A stretch of 64,000 nt of DNA from Nakamurella sp. PAMC28650 (GCF_014303395.1 NZ_CP060298.1:1116001-1180000); one strand, 5' to 3'. Numbered from the stretch's first letter, positions 25,209 through 33,830 are shown. The notes: generated by a model not told the origin, from the letters alone. Numbers and translations: made by a program.

Positions 25209-26734
25209 CGCAGTCGACGACACCGACCACCGCCCACGGCGATCCGACCGGCCGATCGAACCCGGAAGCGCACGCCTGGGGCGAGATGGCCGACGACGCG
25301 GGTGCGGCCCGAATTCTGGAGCAGGCCCTGTCCGCCGTCGGGGCCGACGTTGACTTCGCCGACGTCCGGCTGATCGAGGCGGAGGAATTGCGCCTCTACC
25401 ACCGCCTCGGCGCCGATCCGGACGAGCGGATCGAGCACAACCTGGGCATCGGCGTGCGGGTGCTGGTCGACGGGGCCTGGGGTTTTGCGTCCCGACCGCT
25501 GAACGGCGACGCCGACGTGGTCGCCGCCGCCCGCCGCGCGGTCGCGGTGGCCAGGGCCGGCGTCGGACTTGGTCCACCGGTCCGGCTGCCGACCCGTCCC
25601 GGGACGTCCGGCAACCACCGCACGACGGTCTTGACCGACCCCTTCCTGGTGAGCGACGCCCGACGTCATGCGTTGCTGGCGGAGTTGCTCGCCGGGATGT
25701 CCGGGCCCTCCGTCGTGCGGGACGCGCAGGCCGGTGTGAACGCCAAACGTCAGCATCGTCATTATGCGGACACCGAAGGGTCCCGGCAGCACCAGCACCT
25801 GGTGGAGTCCGGCGCGATGATGGTGGCCACCGCCGCGGACGGCCACGACGTGCAACGGCGCAGTTTCCCGAACTCGTTCCACGGCAACACCGGCGGCGCT
25901 GGGTGGGAGTTCGTGCTGGGGCTGGACATGCCCGGCAACGCCGTCCGGGTGGGGGAGGAGGCCGTCGCCCTGCTGACCGCGCCGGTGGCGCCGGCCGGCA
26001 CCGCCGACCTGGTCATCGGCGCCCAGCAGGTGTCGCTGCAGATTCACGAGTCCTGCGGCCACGCCCTGGAACTGGACCGGATCCTGGGTGACGAGCAGAA
26101 CTTCGCCGGCACCTCGTTCCTGTCGGTGGCCGATGTCGGTCGGTTCCGCTACGGATCGCCCGCGGTCAACATCACCTCCGACCCGACCGTGCCGGGTACC
26201 CGCGGGACGTTCGGGTTCGACGACGAGGGCACGCCGGCGATCCGCACGCCGCTGATCTCCGAGGGCATCGTGAAGAACACGCTGTCCTCCCGGGACTCCG
26301 CGGCCCGTGCCGGGCTGCCGGTGACCGGTGCCGCCCGCAGCGACGGTTGGGCCTACCTGCCGGTGTGCTTCTCCACCCACGTCCACCTGGAACCCGGCGA
26401 GGGCTCCCTGGACGAGCTGCTGGATCGGCTCGGCGACGGCTACTACCTCGACGACAACCGGAGCTGGTCCATCGACGATCGGCGGCTGAACTTCCAGTTC
26501 GGGAGCGAGATCGCCTACGAGGTCAGGCGTGGCCGCCGCGGTCGCCTCCTGAAGAACTTCTCCTACGGCGGTGTCACTCCGCAGTTCTGGGGCGCGGTGG
26601 AGGCGGTCGCCGGCCCGGAGGAGGTCCGGAACTTCGGATACCCCTGCGGCAAGGGCGAACCCAAGCAGTGGGGCTTCCTCAGTCATGGTGCAGCACCGAT
26701 GCTGGTCCGTCAGCAGCGTATCGGGGTGGCGTGA
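25205..26734 (+). CDS. tldD: TldD-type metallopeptidase (modulator of DNA gyrase family)
   Basis: A 509-residue TldD homologue. TldD carries the zinc site of the TldD-TldE heterodimer, which hydrolyses unfolded or modified peptides inside a closed cavity and matures some peptide antibiotics. The HExxxH motif is HESCGHALELD (about residues 282-292), and the third, Cys ligand is in FGYPCGKGEPK (about 481). FGFDDEGTPA and LSSRDSA are further family blocks. The N terminus has about 30 extra disordered residues. The gene overlaps the aminotransferase stop and shares one base with the start of the TldE gene. Its place behind a peptide importer suggests hydrolysis of the imported compound. Confidence 0.93.
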   Translation: MTQSTTPTTAHGDPTGRSNPEAHAWGEMADDAGAARILEQALSAVGADVDFADVRLIEAEELRLYHRLGADPDERIEHNLGIGVRVLVDGAWGFASRPLNGDADVVAAARRAVAVARAGVGLGPPVRLPTRPGTSGNHRTTVLTDPFLVSDARRHALLAELLAGMSGPSVVRDAQAGVNAKRQHRHYADTEGSRQHQHLVESGAMMVATAADGHDVQRRSFPNSFHGNTGGAGWEFVLGLDMPGNAVRVGEEAVALLTAPVAPAGTADLVIGAQQVSLQIHESCGHALELDRILGDEQNFAGTSFLSVADVGRFRYGSPAVNITSDPTVPGTRGTFGFDDEGTPAIRTPLISEGIVKNTLSSRDSAARAGLPVTGAARSDGWAYLPVCFSTHVHLEPGEGSLDELLDRLGDGYYLDDNRSWSIDDRRLNFQFGSEIAYEVRRGRRGRLLKNFSYGGVTPQFWGAVEAVAGPEEVRNFGYPCGKGEPKQWGFLSHGAAPMLVRQQRIGVA

Positions 26735-28167
26735 TGTCCGGGGCTGCAGAGGTCTTCACAGCAGGTGCCCTCGCGCCGGCGGTCGACCAGGACGAGGCGC
26801 TGGAACGGCTCGCCACCGTGGTCAACACCGGCGGCGCCGACGCGATGGACGCGTTCGTGATGGGCCGCACGGGGCAGTACACCCGATTCGCCGACGGCCG
26901 GATCCACCAACCGCAGGACATCACCGAACTCCAGGTGATGGTCAGGGCCGTCGTCGACGGCCACGCCGCCCGCGCGGCCACGAGCAGCCTGCGAGGGCTG
27001 GAACGGGCCGCTGCCGAGGCGACCCGGATGGCCAGATCCCTGGCGGCCACTGCCTCGGCGCCGGGAATGGCCGCGGTGGCTTCGGTTGCGGACTACCCGG
27101 AGGGGAATTGTCCTCCGGGAGAGATGTTGCGGTACGCCAGTACTGCCGCCTTCGACGAGGGCGCCCGGGTCAGGGTTGTCCGCAAGGCCATCGACGCCGC
27201 CGCCGCGGTCGGCGGCTCGGCAGCGGGGATGATCGGCCGTGCCCTGAGTCAGTTGGTGGTGGCGACCAGCGCAGGGATCGCCCGGGCGACCACGGCCACC
27301 GAGGCGATGGCCGGGCTGACCGTCGCTGTCGACGACAGCACCTCGCACTTCATCGATCTCGGCCGGAGCGCCGATCGGCTCCACCTGGGACGCGCCGTCT
27401 CCGCCACCGTCGCGCAGGCGGTGGCCGGTCGGGGTCGCGCCGAGCTGACGCCCGGGGAGTACACCGCCGTCCTCGGTCCCGAGGCGACGGCGGAACTACT
27501 GGAATTCCTGCCGGGTTTCGGATTCTCCGGGGAGCTCGCGGCGGCCGGTGTCGGGTTGTGGTCGGCATCGGCCGGTCAACGGGTGGCGTCCGACCTGGTC
27601 GACGTCGCGGACGATGCGCTGGTCGATCTCGGCCTGCCTCTCGGATTCGACATCGAGGGTGTGCCGAAGCGGCGGGTGCCGTTTCTCGGGGCCGGTGTGG
27701 TGGGTTCCCCGGTGACCGATCTGAGAACGGCTGCCCAGCTGGGTGGCCGGTCCAGCGGACACGCCCACATTGCCCGGGAGGAGGTGCCCGAGACCCGAGC
27801 CGCCAACATCGGCATGCGGACCGGTCCGTCGACCGAGGCCGACCTGATCGCCGGCGTGGAACGCGGCGTCTACCTCCAGCGATTCTGGTACACACGACTG
27901 GTCGACCGCACCGCCGGCACCATCACCGGGGTCACCCGGGATGCCTGCTTCGAGATCGTCGACGGCCGGCTGGGCCGCCCGCTGGCCGGGATGCGTTTCA
28001 CCCAATCGGTTCTCGCGCTGCTGGCCCGCGTGGACGGAGTCGCCGACGTCGCCCGCACCGTTCCGGTGATGAACGTCTGGAACGGCGCCATCACCGCCCC
28101 GGCCATCAGGGCCAACGGTTTCCGCCTCGGCGCGGCACCACTGAAGAGAGAGCGAGGGACGGCATGA
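26734..28167 (+). CDS. pmbA: TldE/PmbA-type protein, partner of TldD
   Basis: A 477-residue member of the same family, without the HExxxH and Cys ligands. In known pairs this subunit builds the peptide-threading cavity but does not bind zinc. Recognisable blocks are MDAFVMGRTGQYTRFADG and HQPQDITELQVMVRA in the N-terminal domain, PGEYTAVLGPEATAELLEFL, and AGVERGVYLQRFWYTRLVD followed by NGAITAPAIRANGFRLG at the C terminus. The ATG at 26734 shares a base with the TldD stop. A TldD/TldE pair in a substrate-specific operon, rather than as lone housekeeping genes, is notable. Confidence 0.9.
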   Translation: MSGAAEVFTAGALAPAVDQDEALERLATVVNTGGADAMDAFVMGRTGQYTRFADGRIHQPQDITELQVMVRAVVDGHAARAATSSLRGLERAAAEATRMARSLAATASAPGMAAVASVADYPEGNCPPGEMLRYASTAAFDEGARVRVVRKAIDAAAAVGGSAAGMIGRALSQLVVATSAGIARATTATEAMAGLTVAVDDSTSHFIDLGRSADRLHLGRAVSATVAQAVAGRGRAELTPGEYTAVLGPEATAELLEFLPGFGFSGELAAAGVGLWSASAGQRVASDLVDVADDALVDLGLPLGFDIEGVPKRRVPFLGAGVVGSPVTDLRTAAQLGGRSSGHAHIAREEVPETRAANIGMRTGPSTEADLIAGVERGVYLQRFWYTRLVDRTAGTITGVTRDACFEIVDGRLGRPLAGMRFTQSVLALLARVDGVADVARTVPVMNVWNGAITAPAIRANGFRLGAAPLKRERGTA

Positions 28168-29039
28168 CGTTGTCCACCAATCGTGAACGCCTGCTGACGC
28201 AGGTGCTGATCGGCGAGGTCTGGCCCGCGCTGGGAGATCGGCATGCCTACCGCACCGACGCCGACGGGGTCCCGTTCCTGCTGCCCGGGATGGGCGGCGT
28301 CACACTGGGTGTGCACCCCGGTGACGGCGCCACCGGATATGCCGCAGACCATCTCGAGCCGGGACTGTCGATCCGGCACCGCGAGGAGCGGGCCAACATG
28401 GCGCTGCAGTTCTTGACCTGCGTCGGCAACGTGGTCACCGTGCGCTCCGGGCCGGCCGCCGGTGCCGTCGGCCGGGTCATCGGCCAGCACGCCTACGTCC
28501 TCGCCGACTTCTCCGAGTCCGACCTCCAGCAGGTGTGCACCGGAGACCAGGTCGTGGTGCACGCCTACGGGCAGGGCCTGAGACTCACCGATCACCCCGA
28601 GATCGTCGTGAAGAACGCTGATCCGGACCTGCTCGAGGGGTTGGGCATCACCACCGGACCGGACGGTCGGCTGCGGGTCCCGGTGGCCGTTCGCGTTCCG
28701 GCAGAGGCGATCGGCGCCGGGACCGGCATGTACTCCGAATACGCCAACACCGACCTGATGGGCGCCTACGCAGGTCAGGGTGAGGACCTGTCGCTCGGGC
28801 TCGAGCTCCTGCGGATCGGCGACGTCGTGGTCCTCGAAGACCAGGATCACCGCTACGGCCGGGGTTATCGTCCCGGCTGTACGACGATCGGGGTGATCAG
28901 CACGGGGCACTGCCGGCTCTTCGGCCACGGGCCGGGGCCGAGCACACTGTTGTCCGGGCCGACCGCGGCCTTCGACGTGGTCGACGAACCGGAGGCCAAT
29001 GTCAGCAACGCCTTTACCGCCATGGGAGTGTCCGCATGA
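28164..29039 (+). CDS. DUF4438 family protein (first of a tandem pair)
   Basis: A 291-residue protein that I match to DUF4438, a family without an established function. Visible features are DADGVPFLLPGMGGVTLGVHPG near residue 28, GNVVTVRSGPAAGAVGRVIG near 90, GLRLTDHPEIVVKNADPDLL, and a C-terminal RYGRGYRPGCTTIGVIS followed by GHGPGPSTLLSG. There is no signal peptide, so it is probably cytoplasmic. The compact all-beta look and conserved His and Asp positions would suit an enzyme or binding protein, but this is a guess. It overlaps the TldE stop (ATGA) and the next gene, and is a clear paralogue of that gene. Confidence 0.75.
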   Translation: MTLSTNRERLLTQVLIGEVWPALGDRHAYRTDADGVPFLLPGMGGVTLGVHPGDGATGYAADHLEPGLSIRHREERANMALQFLTCVGNVVTVRSGPAAGAVGRVIGQHAYVLADFSESDLQQVCTGDQVVVHAYGQGLRLTDHPEIVVKNADPDLLEGLGITTGPDGRLRVPVAVRVPAEAIGAGTGMYSEYANTDLMGAYAGQGEDLSLGLELLRIGDVVVLEDQDHRYGRGYRPGCTTIGVISTGHCRLFGHGPGPSTLLSGPTAAFDVVDEPEANVSNAFTAMGVSA

Positions 29040-29911
29040 ATGCGCCTGCCTTGCTTGCCACGAATGCCCTCGGCATCGTCGAACATCCCGGCCTCGACGG
29101 AAATCCGTACCTGACGGACGCCGACGGACGCCCCTACGTACCGACCGGCGACGGCGGGGTGGTGCTCGGACTTCACCTGGGCGACAGCGTCTTCGGCTTC
29201 GATGCCGACCACGCCAGCCCGGCGGTGTCGCTGATCCATCCCGAGCAGGCCGCACGCCATGCGCTGACCTCCTTCGCCTGCCTGGGCAACCGGGTGACGG
29301 TGCGGACGGGTGCCGCCGCCGGTGCCGTTGGTGCCGTGCTGGGCAAGCGCGGTGAGCAGGGTCGCGTGCTCGCCTGGTTCCCGCAGGACGTGCTCGCGCA
29401 AATGGTCCCCGGTGATGCGATGGTGGTCCGCGCCATGGGTCAGGGGGCCGGACTTCCAGAGCCGATCGCCGCCCTCGGTGGACAGCTGCTGAATGTGGAT
29501 CCTGCCGTGCTGCCGGCGCTCCCGGTGATGGTCGGCGACGACGGCATCAACGTGGTCGTTCGCGGTCGGGTTCCCTCGAAGTTGATCGGCAACGGAATCG
29601 GTCGCCCCGCGCACCAGTGGGACCTCGACCTCCAGGTCGACACGATCACGGCCGCCCTCGTCGGGCTGGAGGTCCTGCGGCTCGGGGATCTGGTCGCGGT
29701 GGACAACCTCGACGTCCGGCACAACGCCGGCTACCGACGCGGCTGGGTCACCGTCGGGGTCGTCGTCACGACCAGCAGCCCCCGCGCCGGCCTGGGTCCG
29801 GGACTGATGCCCATGCTCTGTGTCCCGCAGCAGGTCATCGATGTCACGGCAGCGCCGACCGACCACGTCGGCGTCACCGCCGAACTGCTCGCGCGGTGGG
29901 CCGCGAGATGA
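29036..29911 (+). CDS. DUF4438 family protein (second of a tandem pair)
   Basis: A 291-residue paralogue of the preceding gene with the same block order: DADGRPYVPTGDGGVVLGLHLGD, GNRVTVRTGAAAGAVGAVLG, GAGLPEPIAALGGQLLNVDP and a C-terminal NAGYRRGWVTVGVVV followed by GLGPGLMPML. The two are identical in length but have diverged strongly, so the duplication is old. Their positions suggest they work together, perhaps as a heteromer, on the same substrate. The start overlaps the previous stop and the stop overlaps the LLM oxidoreductase start (ATGA in both cases). Confidence 0.75.
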   Translation: MNAPALLATNALGIVEHPGLDGNPYLTDADGRPYVPTGDGGVVLGLHLGDSVFGFDADHASPAVSLIHPEQAARHALTSFACLGNRVTVRTGAAAGAVGAVLGKRGEQGRVLAWFPQDVLAQMVPGDAMVVRAMGQGAGLPEPIAALGGQLLNVDPAVLPALPVMVGDDGINVVVRGRVPSKLIGNGIGRPAHQWDLDLQVDTITAALVGLEVLRLGDLVAVDNLDVRHNAGYRRGWVTVGVVVTTSSPRAGLGPGLMPMLCVPQQVIDVTAAPTDHVGVTAELLARWAAR

Positions 29912-30771
29912 CGATGGTGCACACAGCGGTCAGACGAGCACTGGCCGCACCGTGCTTCGCGGAGGATCCGAACGAGTTGGTCGAGCTCGGGATCGCCGCC
30001 GAGGAAGCGGGTTTCGACGGGTTCTTCCTGTGGGACCACCTGATGTTCGCCAACGACGGCGTCGGCCCGCCGATCGTCGACCCCTGGCTGGTGCTGGCGC
30101 TGATCGCGGCGCGTACCCGGCGGATCCGGATCGGCACGATGATCACGCCGGTATCCCGACGCCGCCCCGCGGTGCTGGCCCGGCAGACCACGACGCTCGA
30201 CCTGCTGAGCAACGGCCGGCTGATCCTCGGTGTGGGCATCGGGTCGCCGGCGCAGGGCGATTTCGGCCTGTTCGGCGACGAGACCGATGCCGTGCTGCGG
30301 GCCGAGATGCTCGACGAGGGCCTGACCGTTCTCGACCAACTGTGGAGTGGTGAGCGGGTCGACTTCCACGGCCGGCACTACCAGGTGTCCGGGGTGACAT
30401 TCAGCCCGCGGCCGGTCCAGCGGCCGCGCATCCCGGTCTGGGTCGGGGGCACGCTGCCACGACGCAAGCCGATGAGCCGCGCGGCCCGATGGGACGGCGC
30501 GGTACCCATCACCTGGGCCGACGGCCGGCTGTCGCGTCCGAGCACCGCCGAAATCGCCGGTGTCCGCGACCAGGTGGTGGCCGAACGTGGCCACTCGGGC
30601 GGCTTCGACCTGGCGGTCTGGGCAGAGGTCGCCGAACGCCCGGACGAAGTGGCCGCCGAACTGCCGGGCTATGCGGCGGCCGGTGCGACCTGGTGGATCG
30701 AGACGGCCAAGCCCGAGCCGGGCTGGCTCGAAGGGCTCAGGACCAGGATTGCCGGCCGCCCGACCGCCTGA
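29908..30771 (+). CDS. LLM-class flavin- or F420-dependent oxidoreductase
   Basis: A 287-residue luciferase-like monooxygenase-fold (TIM barrel) protein. Family marks are GFDGFFLWDHLMF near residue 40, ARTRRIRIGTMITPVSRRRPAVLARQ (split by me only for length), LDLLSNGRLILGVGIGSP, FHGRHYQVSGVTFSPRPVQ and RIPVWVGGTLPRRKPM. Members use reduced FMN or F420 to oxidise or reduce varied substrates. It is the last gene of the translationally coupled series; the next forward gene starts 440 bases later. A perfect 12-base palindrome (ccggacgtccgg, 30779-30790) lies just past the stop, but no clear terminator is visible. Confidence 0.88.
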   Translation: MTMVHTAVRRALAAPCFAEDPNELVELGIAAEEAGFDGFFLWDHLMFANDGVGPPIVDPWLVLALIAARTRRIRIGTMITPVSRRRPAVLARQTTTLDLLSNGRLILGVGIGSPAQGDFGLFGDETDAVLRAEMLDEGLTVLDQLWSGERVDFHGRHYQVSGVTFSPRPVQRPRIPVWVGGTLPRRKPMSRAARWDGAVPITWADGRLSRPSTAEIAGVRDQVVAERGHSGGFDLAVWAEVAERPDEVAAELPGYAAAGATWWIETAKPEPGWLEGLRTRIAGRPTA

Positions 30772-30858
30772 CGACGGTCCGGACGTCCGGGCATGCTGCC
30801 GCGCTCCGAGCGAGCGACCTGCCCGAGAAGGACATCAGACATCAGGGGCGAGATCCGC

Positions 30859-31053
30859 TCAGGCCATCCACCAGGATCTGGCCCTGAGTGATTCGCCGCG
30901 GGCCGAGTAGACGTCGACGTCCTTGGTCTTCGTGCATCGGGTGCAGGCCCGATAGCCCTGTGCCTCACGCTGCCCGTGGGTCTCCGGGTTCGGATCCGGG
31001 AAGTCGACGAAGTGGTGGAGCCCGAGTCGGCACCGCCGGTTGTCCGCCTTCAC
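30859..31053 (-). CDS. Small Cys-pair (zinc-ribbon-like) protein
   Basis: A 64-residue protein: RRCRLGLHHFVDFPDPN, then a short polar stretch and YRACTRCTKTKDVDVY. The pattern of an early Cys, a His-His pair and a later CxxC resembles the small actinobacterial proteins of the form C-x-L-G-x-H-x-W followed by CxxC, which probably bind one zinc ion. It is read from GTG at 31053 after a gaggga stretch. Function unknown. It is isolated on the reverse strand between two LLM oxidoreductase genes and diverges from the gene at 31210. Confidence 0.6.
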   Translation of the reverse strand: MKADNRRCRLGLHHFVDFPDPNPETHGQREAQGYRACTRCTKTKDVDVYSARGESLRARSWWMA

Positions 31054-31209
31054 CTAGTCTCCCTCCATCGCTCTCACCTCGAACGATACGCCCGAATCGG
31101 ATGCGGGCGGCGGGGTGGCCGGTGCGGGGCGCAGAGGCACAGGCCCGGGTCTACCGTTGTTTCGAGACGGCACCATCGGCCGTCGCGGGTTCGAGCAAGG
31201 GATCACGTC

Positions 31210-32112
31210 ATGCAGCTGGGTCTACAGGTCAACGCATTCAACTTCCCCGGTGCTCCGGCCGGCACCGGCGCCACCTTCAAGAGCGTTGCGGTCGATGCCG
31301 AGCAGGCCGGCATGGCCAGCCTCTGGGTGATGGACCACTTCTTCCAGATCTCGATGAACGGCGCGCCCGAGGAGGACATGCTCGAGGGCTGGTCGGCGCT
31401 GGCCTTCGCGGCCGCCGTCACGGAGAAGATCAAACTGGGCACCCTGGTCACCGGGGTCACCTACCGCCATCCCGGTGTGCTGATCAAGACGGCCACCACG
31501 CTGGACGTGCTGTCCGCGGGCCGCGCCTATCTCGGGATCGGAGCCGCCTGGAACGAGGAGGAGCACGTCGGCCTCGGGGTGCCCTACCCTCCGCTGAAGG
31601 ACCGGTTCGAGCAACTGGAGGAGGTCCTGCAGCTCGCCCACCAGATGTGGAAGGACGACGACTCGCCCTTCGTCGGCAAGCATTTCGACCTGCAGCGGCC
31701 GCTGAACCACCCGCAGGCGGTCAGCGCCCCTCACCCTCCCATCCTGATCGGGGGCACCGGTGAGAAGAAGACGCTCCGGATGGTCGCCCAGTATGCCGAC
31801 GCCTGCAACATCTTCGAGATGCCGTTGCCGGGCATCAAGGGCAAACTCGATGTGCTGCAGGAGCATTGCAGCCGCCTCGGCCGGGACTACGCGGAGATCG
31901 AGAAGACCACCCTGGGCATGGGCCGGTTCACCCGCAACGGCGCCGACGGCACCCAGAGCCTGGAGCAGGCCATCGACCGCTTCGGTGCGCTCGCCTCCAT
32001 CGGCATCGACCAGGCGCTCGTCGGTTTCCCGAACCCGTACGTCCCGGATGCGTTCGAGGTGATGGCCGAGCTCGTCGAAGCCGTCGGGAAGATCACCCCG
32101 GCCGGCCGCTGA
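31210..32112 (+). CDS. LLM-class F420-dependent oxidoreductase
   Basis: A 300-residue LLM protein of the group usually annotated as F420-dependent. Blocks include AGMASLWVMDHFFQI near residue 35, KIKLGTLVTGVTYRHPGVL near 77, GRAYLGIGAAWNEEEH near 107 and PPILIGGTGEKKTLRMVAQYA near 178. These features fit enzymes that transfer hydride from F420H2. It is not closely similar to the LLM protein at 29908 and is separated from it by a reverse gene, so it is probably its own unit. The ATG at 31210 has only a weak ribosome-binding site. Downstream lies a 19-bp tandem repeat with an inverted copy. Confidence 0.88.
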   Translation: MQLGLQVNAFNFPGAPAGTGATFKSVAVDAEQAGMASLWVMDHFFQISMNGAPEEDMLEGWSALAFAAAVTEKIKLGTLVTGVTYRHPGVLIKTATTLDVLSAGRAYLGIGAAWNEEEHVGLGVPYPPLKDRFEQLEEVLQLAHQMWKDDDSPFVGKHFDLQRPLNHPQAVSAPHPPILIGGTGEKKTLRMVAQYADACNIFEMPLPGIKGKLDVLQEHCSRLGRDYAEIEKTTLGMGRFTRNGADGTQSLEQAIDRFGALASIGIDQALVGFPNPYVPDAFEVMAELVEAVGKITPAGR

Positions 32113-32172
32113 CCCCACCCCACCCGGCCCCCCCGGTCGGGCCCGGTCTCGACCCGATGACCCCCGTCCCCG

Positions 32173-32248
32173 GTTGGCGTGGATCCACCCCGTTGGCGTG
32201 GATCAACCCGGCTGGCGTGGATCAACCCGGTTGGCGTGGATCAACTTC
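32173..32248. repeat. Four 19-bp tandem repeats (core GGCGTGGATCAAC)
   Basis: Four head-to-tail units start at 32173, 32192, 32211 and 32230, each close to gttggcgtggatcaacccg. Units differ at only a few bases. They lie between the LLM gene stop and the aldo/keto reductase start. The same unit length and GATCAAC core recur at 63521-63577. Confidence 0.85.
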
Positions 32249-32310
32249 CCAGGCATGGACGAAAGTGATGACTCCTGTCCCACCCGTCCCAAAAGGGGGA
32301 AGTTGATCCA
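32237..32310. terminator. Long inverted repeat / hairpin after LLM gene
   Basis: tggatcaacttccc (32237-32250) and gggaagttgatcca (32297-32310) form a perfect 14-bp stem; the left arm is the end of the fourth tandem unit. It could act as a terminator for the LLM gene or protect mRNA ends, but no T run follows. Confidence 0.5.
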
Positions 32311-32400
32311 TGCGGGGGGACCGACGCCGATCTATGCGAAGGCATGGGAACCGACCCCCGGTTTGACCCAGGACCCGGGGAAGGGCCTAACGTTGTCGCA

Positions 32401-33411
32401 ATGGAATTCAGATACCTCGGAAACTCCGGGCTCAAGATCTCGTCGATCACGTACGGCAACTGGCTCACCCACGGCTCGCAGGTGGAGAACGACGTCGCAG
32501 CACAGTGCGTGCGCGCGGCTCTCGATGCCGGCATCACCACGTTCGACACCGCTGACGTGTACGCCAACGGCAAGGCCGAGACCGTTCTCGGCGAAGCCTT
32601 GAAGGGCGAACGTCGCGAATCGTTGGAGATCTTCACCAAGGTCTACTGGCCGACCGGGCCGGCCGGGCACAACGACGTCGGGCTCTCCCGCAAGCACATC
32701 GCCGAATCGATCAACGCCTCGCTGAAGCGACTGCAGACCGACTACGTCGACCTCTACCAGGCCCACCGGTTCGACACCGAGACCCCGCTGGAAGAGACCA
32801 TGCAGGCGTTTGCGCGGGTCATCCGGCAGGGCAAGGCGCTCTACATCGGCGTCAGCGAGTGGACGGCCGAGCAGATCCGGGCCGGACACGCTCTGGCCAC
32901 CGAGCTGGGCATCCAGCTGATCTCCAGCCAGCCGCAGTACTCGATGCTGTGGCGTGTGATCGAGGACGAGGTGGTCCCGACATCGCGGGAGTTGGGCGTC
33001 TCGCAGATCGTCTGGTCGCCCATCGCCCAAGGCGTGCTGACCGGCAAGTACAAGCCCGGCCAGGCTCCCCCGGCCGGCTCCCGCGCCACCGACGAGAAGG
33101 GCGGTGCGGACATGATCAAGCGATTCATGAACGACGACGTCCTGACCAGGGTCCAGGCACTGGAGCCGATCGCCGCCGAACTCGACCTGACCATGGCGCA
33201 ATTGGCGGTGGCCTGGGTTTTGAGCAACGACAACGTGGCGGCCGCGTTGGTCGGGGCTTCGCGTCCCGAGCAGGTGCACGAGAACGTCAAGGCCTCCGGC
33301 GTCTCGCTGGATGCGTCCGTCCTCGCGAAGATCGACGAGGCGCTGGGCGATGTCGTGGTCCGTGATGCGGGAATGACGACCAGGACCTCGCCGCAGAAGC
33401 GCCCGGCCTGA
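32401..33411 (+). CDS. Aldo/keto reductase (voltage-gated K+ channel beta-subunit type)
   Basis: A 336-residue aldo/keto reductase that would reduce aldehydes or ketones with NADPH. The catalytic tetrad is visible: Asp in TFDTADVYANGKAE (with Tyr four residues on), Lys in FTKVYWP, and His in LYQAHRFDTETP. The NADPH-binding part runs through SQPQYSMLW, WSPIAQGVLTGKY and GASRPEQVHENV. The start ATGGAATTCAG at 32401 gives MEFRYLGNSGLKISS, the family's typical beginning. It is followed by 15-bp tandem repeats and then a broken oxidoreductase gene. Confidence 0.92.
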   Translation: MEFRYLGNSGLKISSITYGNWLTHGSQVENDVAAQCVRAALDAGITTFDTADVYANGKAETVLGEALKGERRESLEIFTKVYWPTGPAGHNDVGLSRKHIAESINASLKRLQTDYVDLYQAHRFDTETPLEETMQAFARVIRQGKALYIGVSEWTAEQIRAGHALATELGIQLISSQPQYSMLWRVIEDEVVPTSRELGVSQIVWSPIAQGVLTGKYKPGQAPPAGSRATDEKGGADMIKRFMNDDVLTRVQALEPIAAELDLTMAQLAVAWVLSNDNVAAALVGASRPEQVHENVKASGVSLDASVLAKIDEALGDVVVRDAGMTTRTSPQKRPA

Positions 33412-33430
33412 CGCACCGGTTCCCCACAGC

Positions 33431-33495
33431 GAACGGCCCATCCAGAACAGGCCCATCCAGAACAGGCCCATCCAGAACAGACCCGTCCAGAACAG
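33431..33495. repeat. 15-bp tandem repeats (gaacaggcccatcca)
   Basis: About four units in a row: 33431-33444 (one base short), 33445-33459, 33460-33474 and 33475-33489 (two changes), ending with a partial gaacag. The array ends eight bases before the start codon of the broken quinone oxidoreductase gene and occupies its ribosome-binding region. Slippage could change the leader length. Confidence 0.85.
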
Positions 33496-33830
33496 GACTG
33501 ACATGCCGAGAGCGATTGTCTACAGCGAGTACGGCGATCCCGATGTCCTGACGCCGACGGAGGTCCCGCTCGTCGAACCGGGCCCACGCTAGGTCAGGGT
33601 CCGGGTACACGCCATCGGGGTCAACCCGATGGACTGGAAGATTCGGCGTGGCTACATGTCTGGCGGTCGACCGCTGGACGGTCCCTCGCTGACCGGCCTC
33701 GAGATGGCCGGTGTCATCGACGCTCTCGGTGAAGGCGTGAACGGGTTCGCGGTGGGTGACCGGGTCGCCGGTGGTGCGGACGGCACCTCGGCGGAATTCG
33801 TGGTGACCGGGGCCGATCAGGTGGTAGCCC

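Noticed and set aside
32173..32248. Possible CRISPR array
   Set aside because: Units are contiguous with no unique spacers and no cas genes are present. The same applies to the other tandem arrays.
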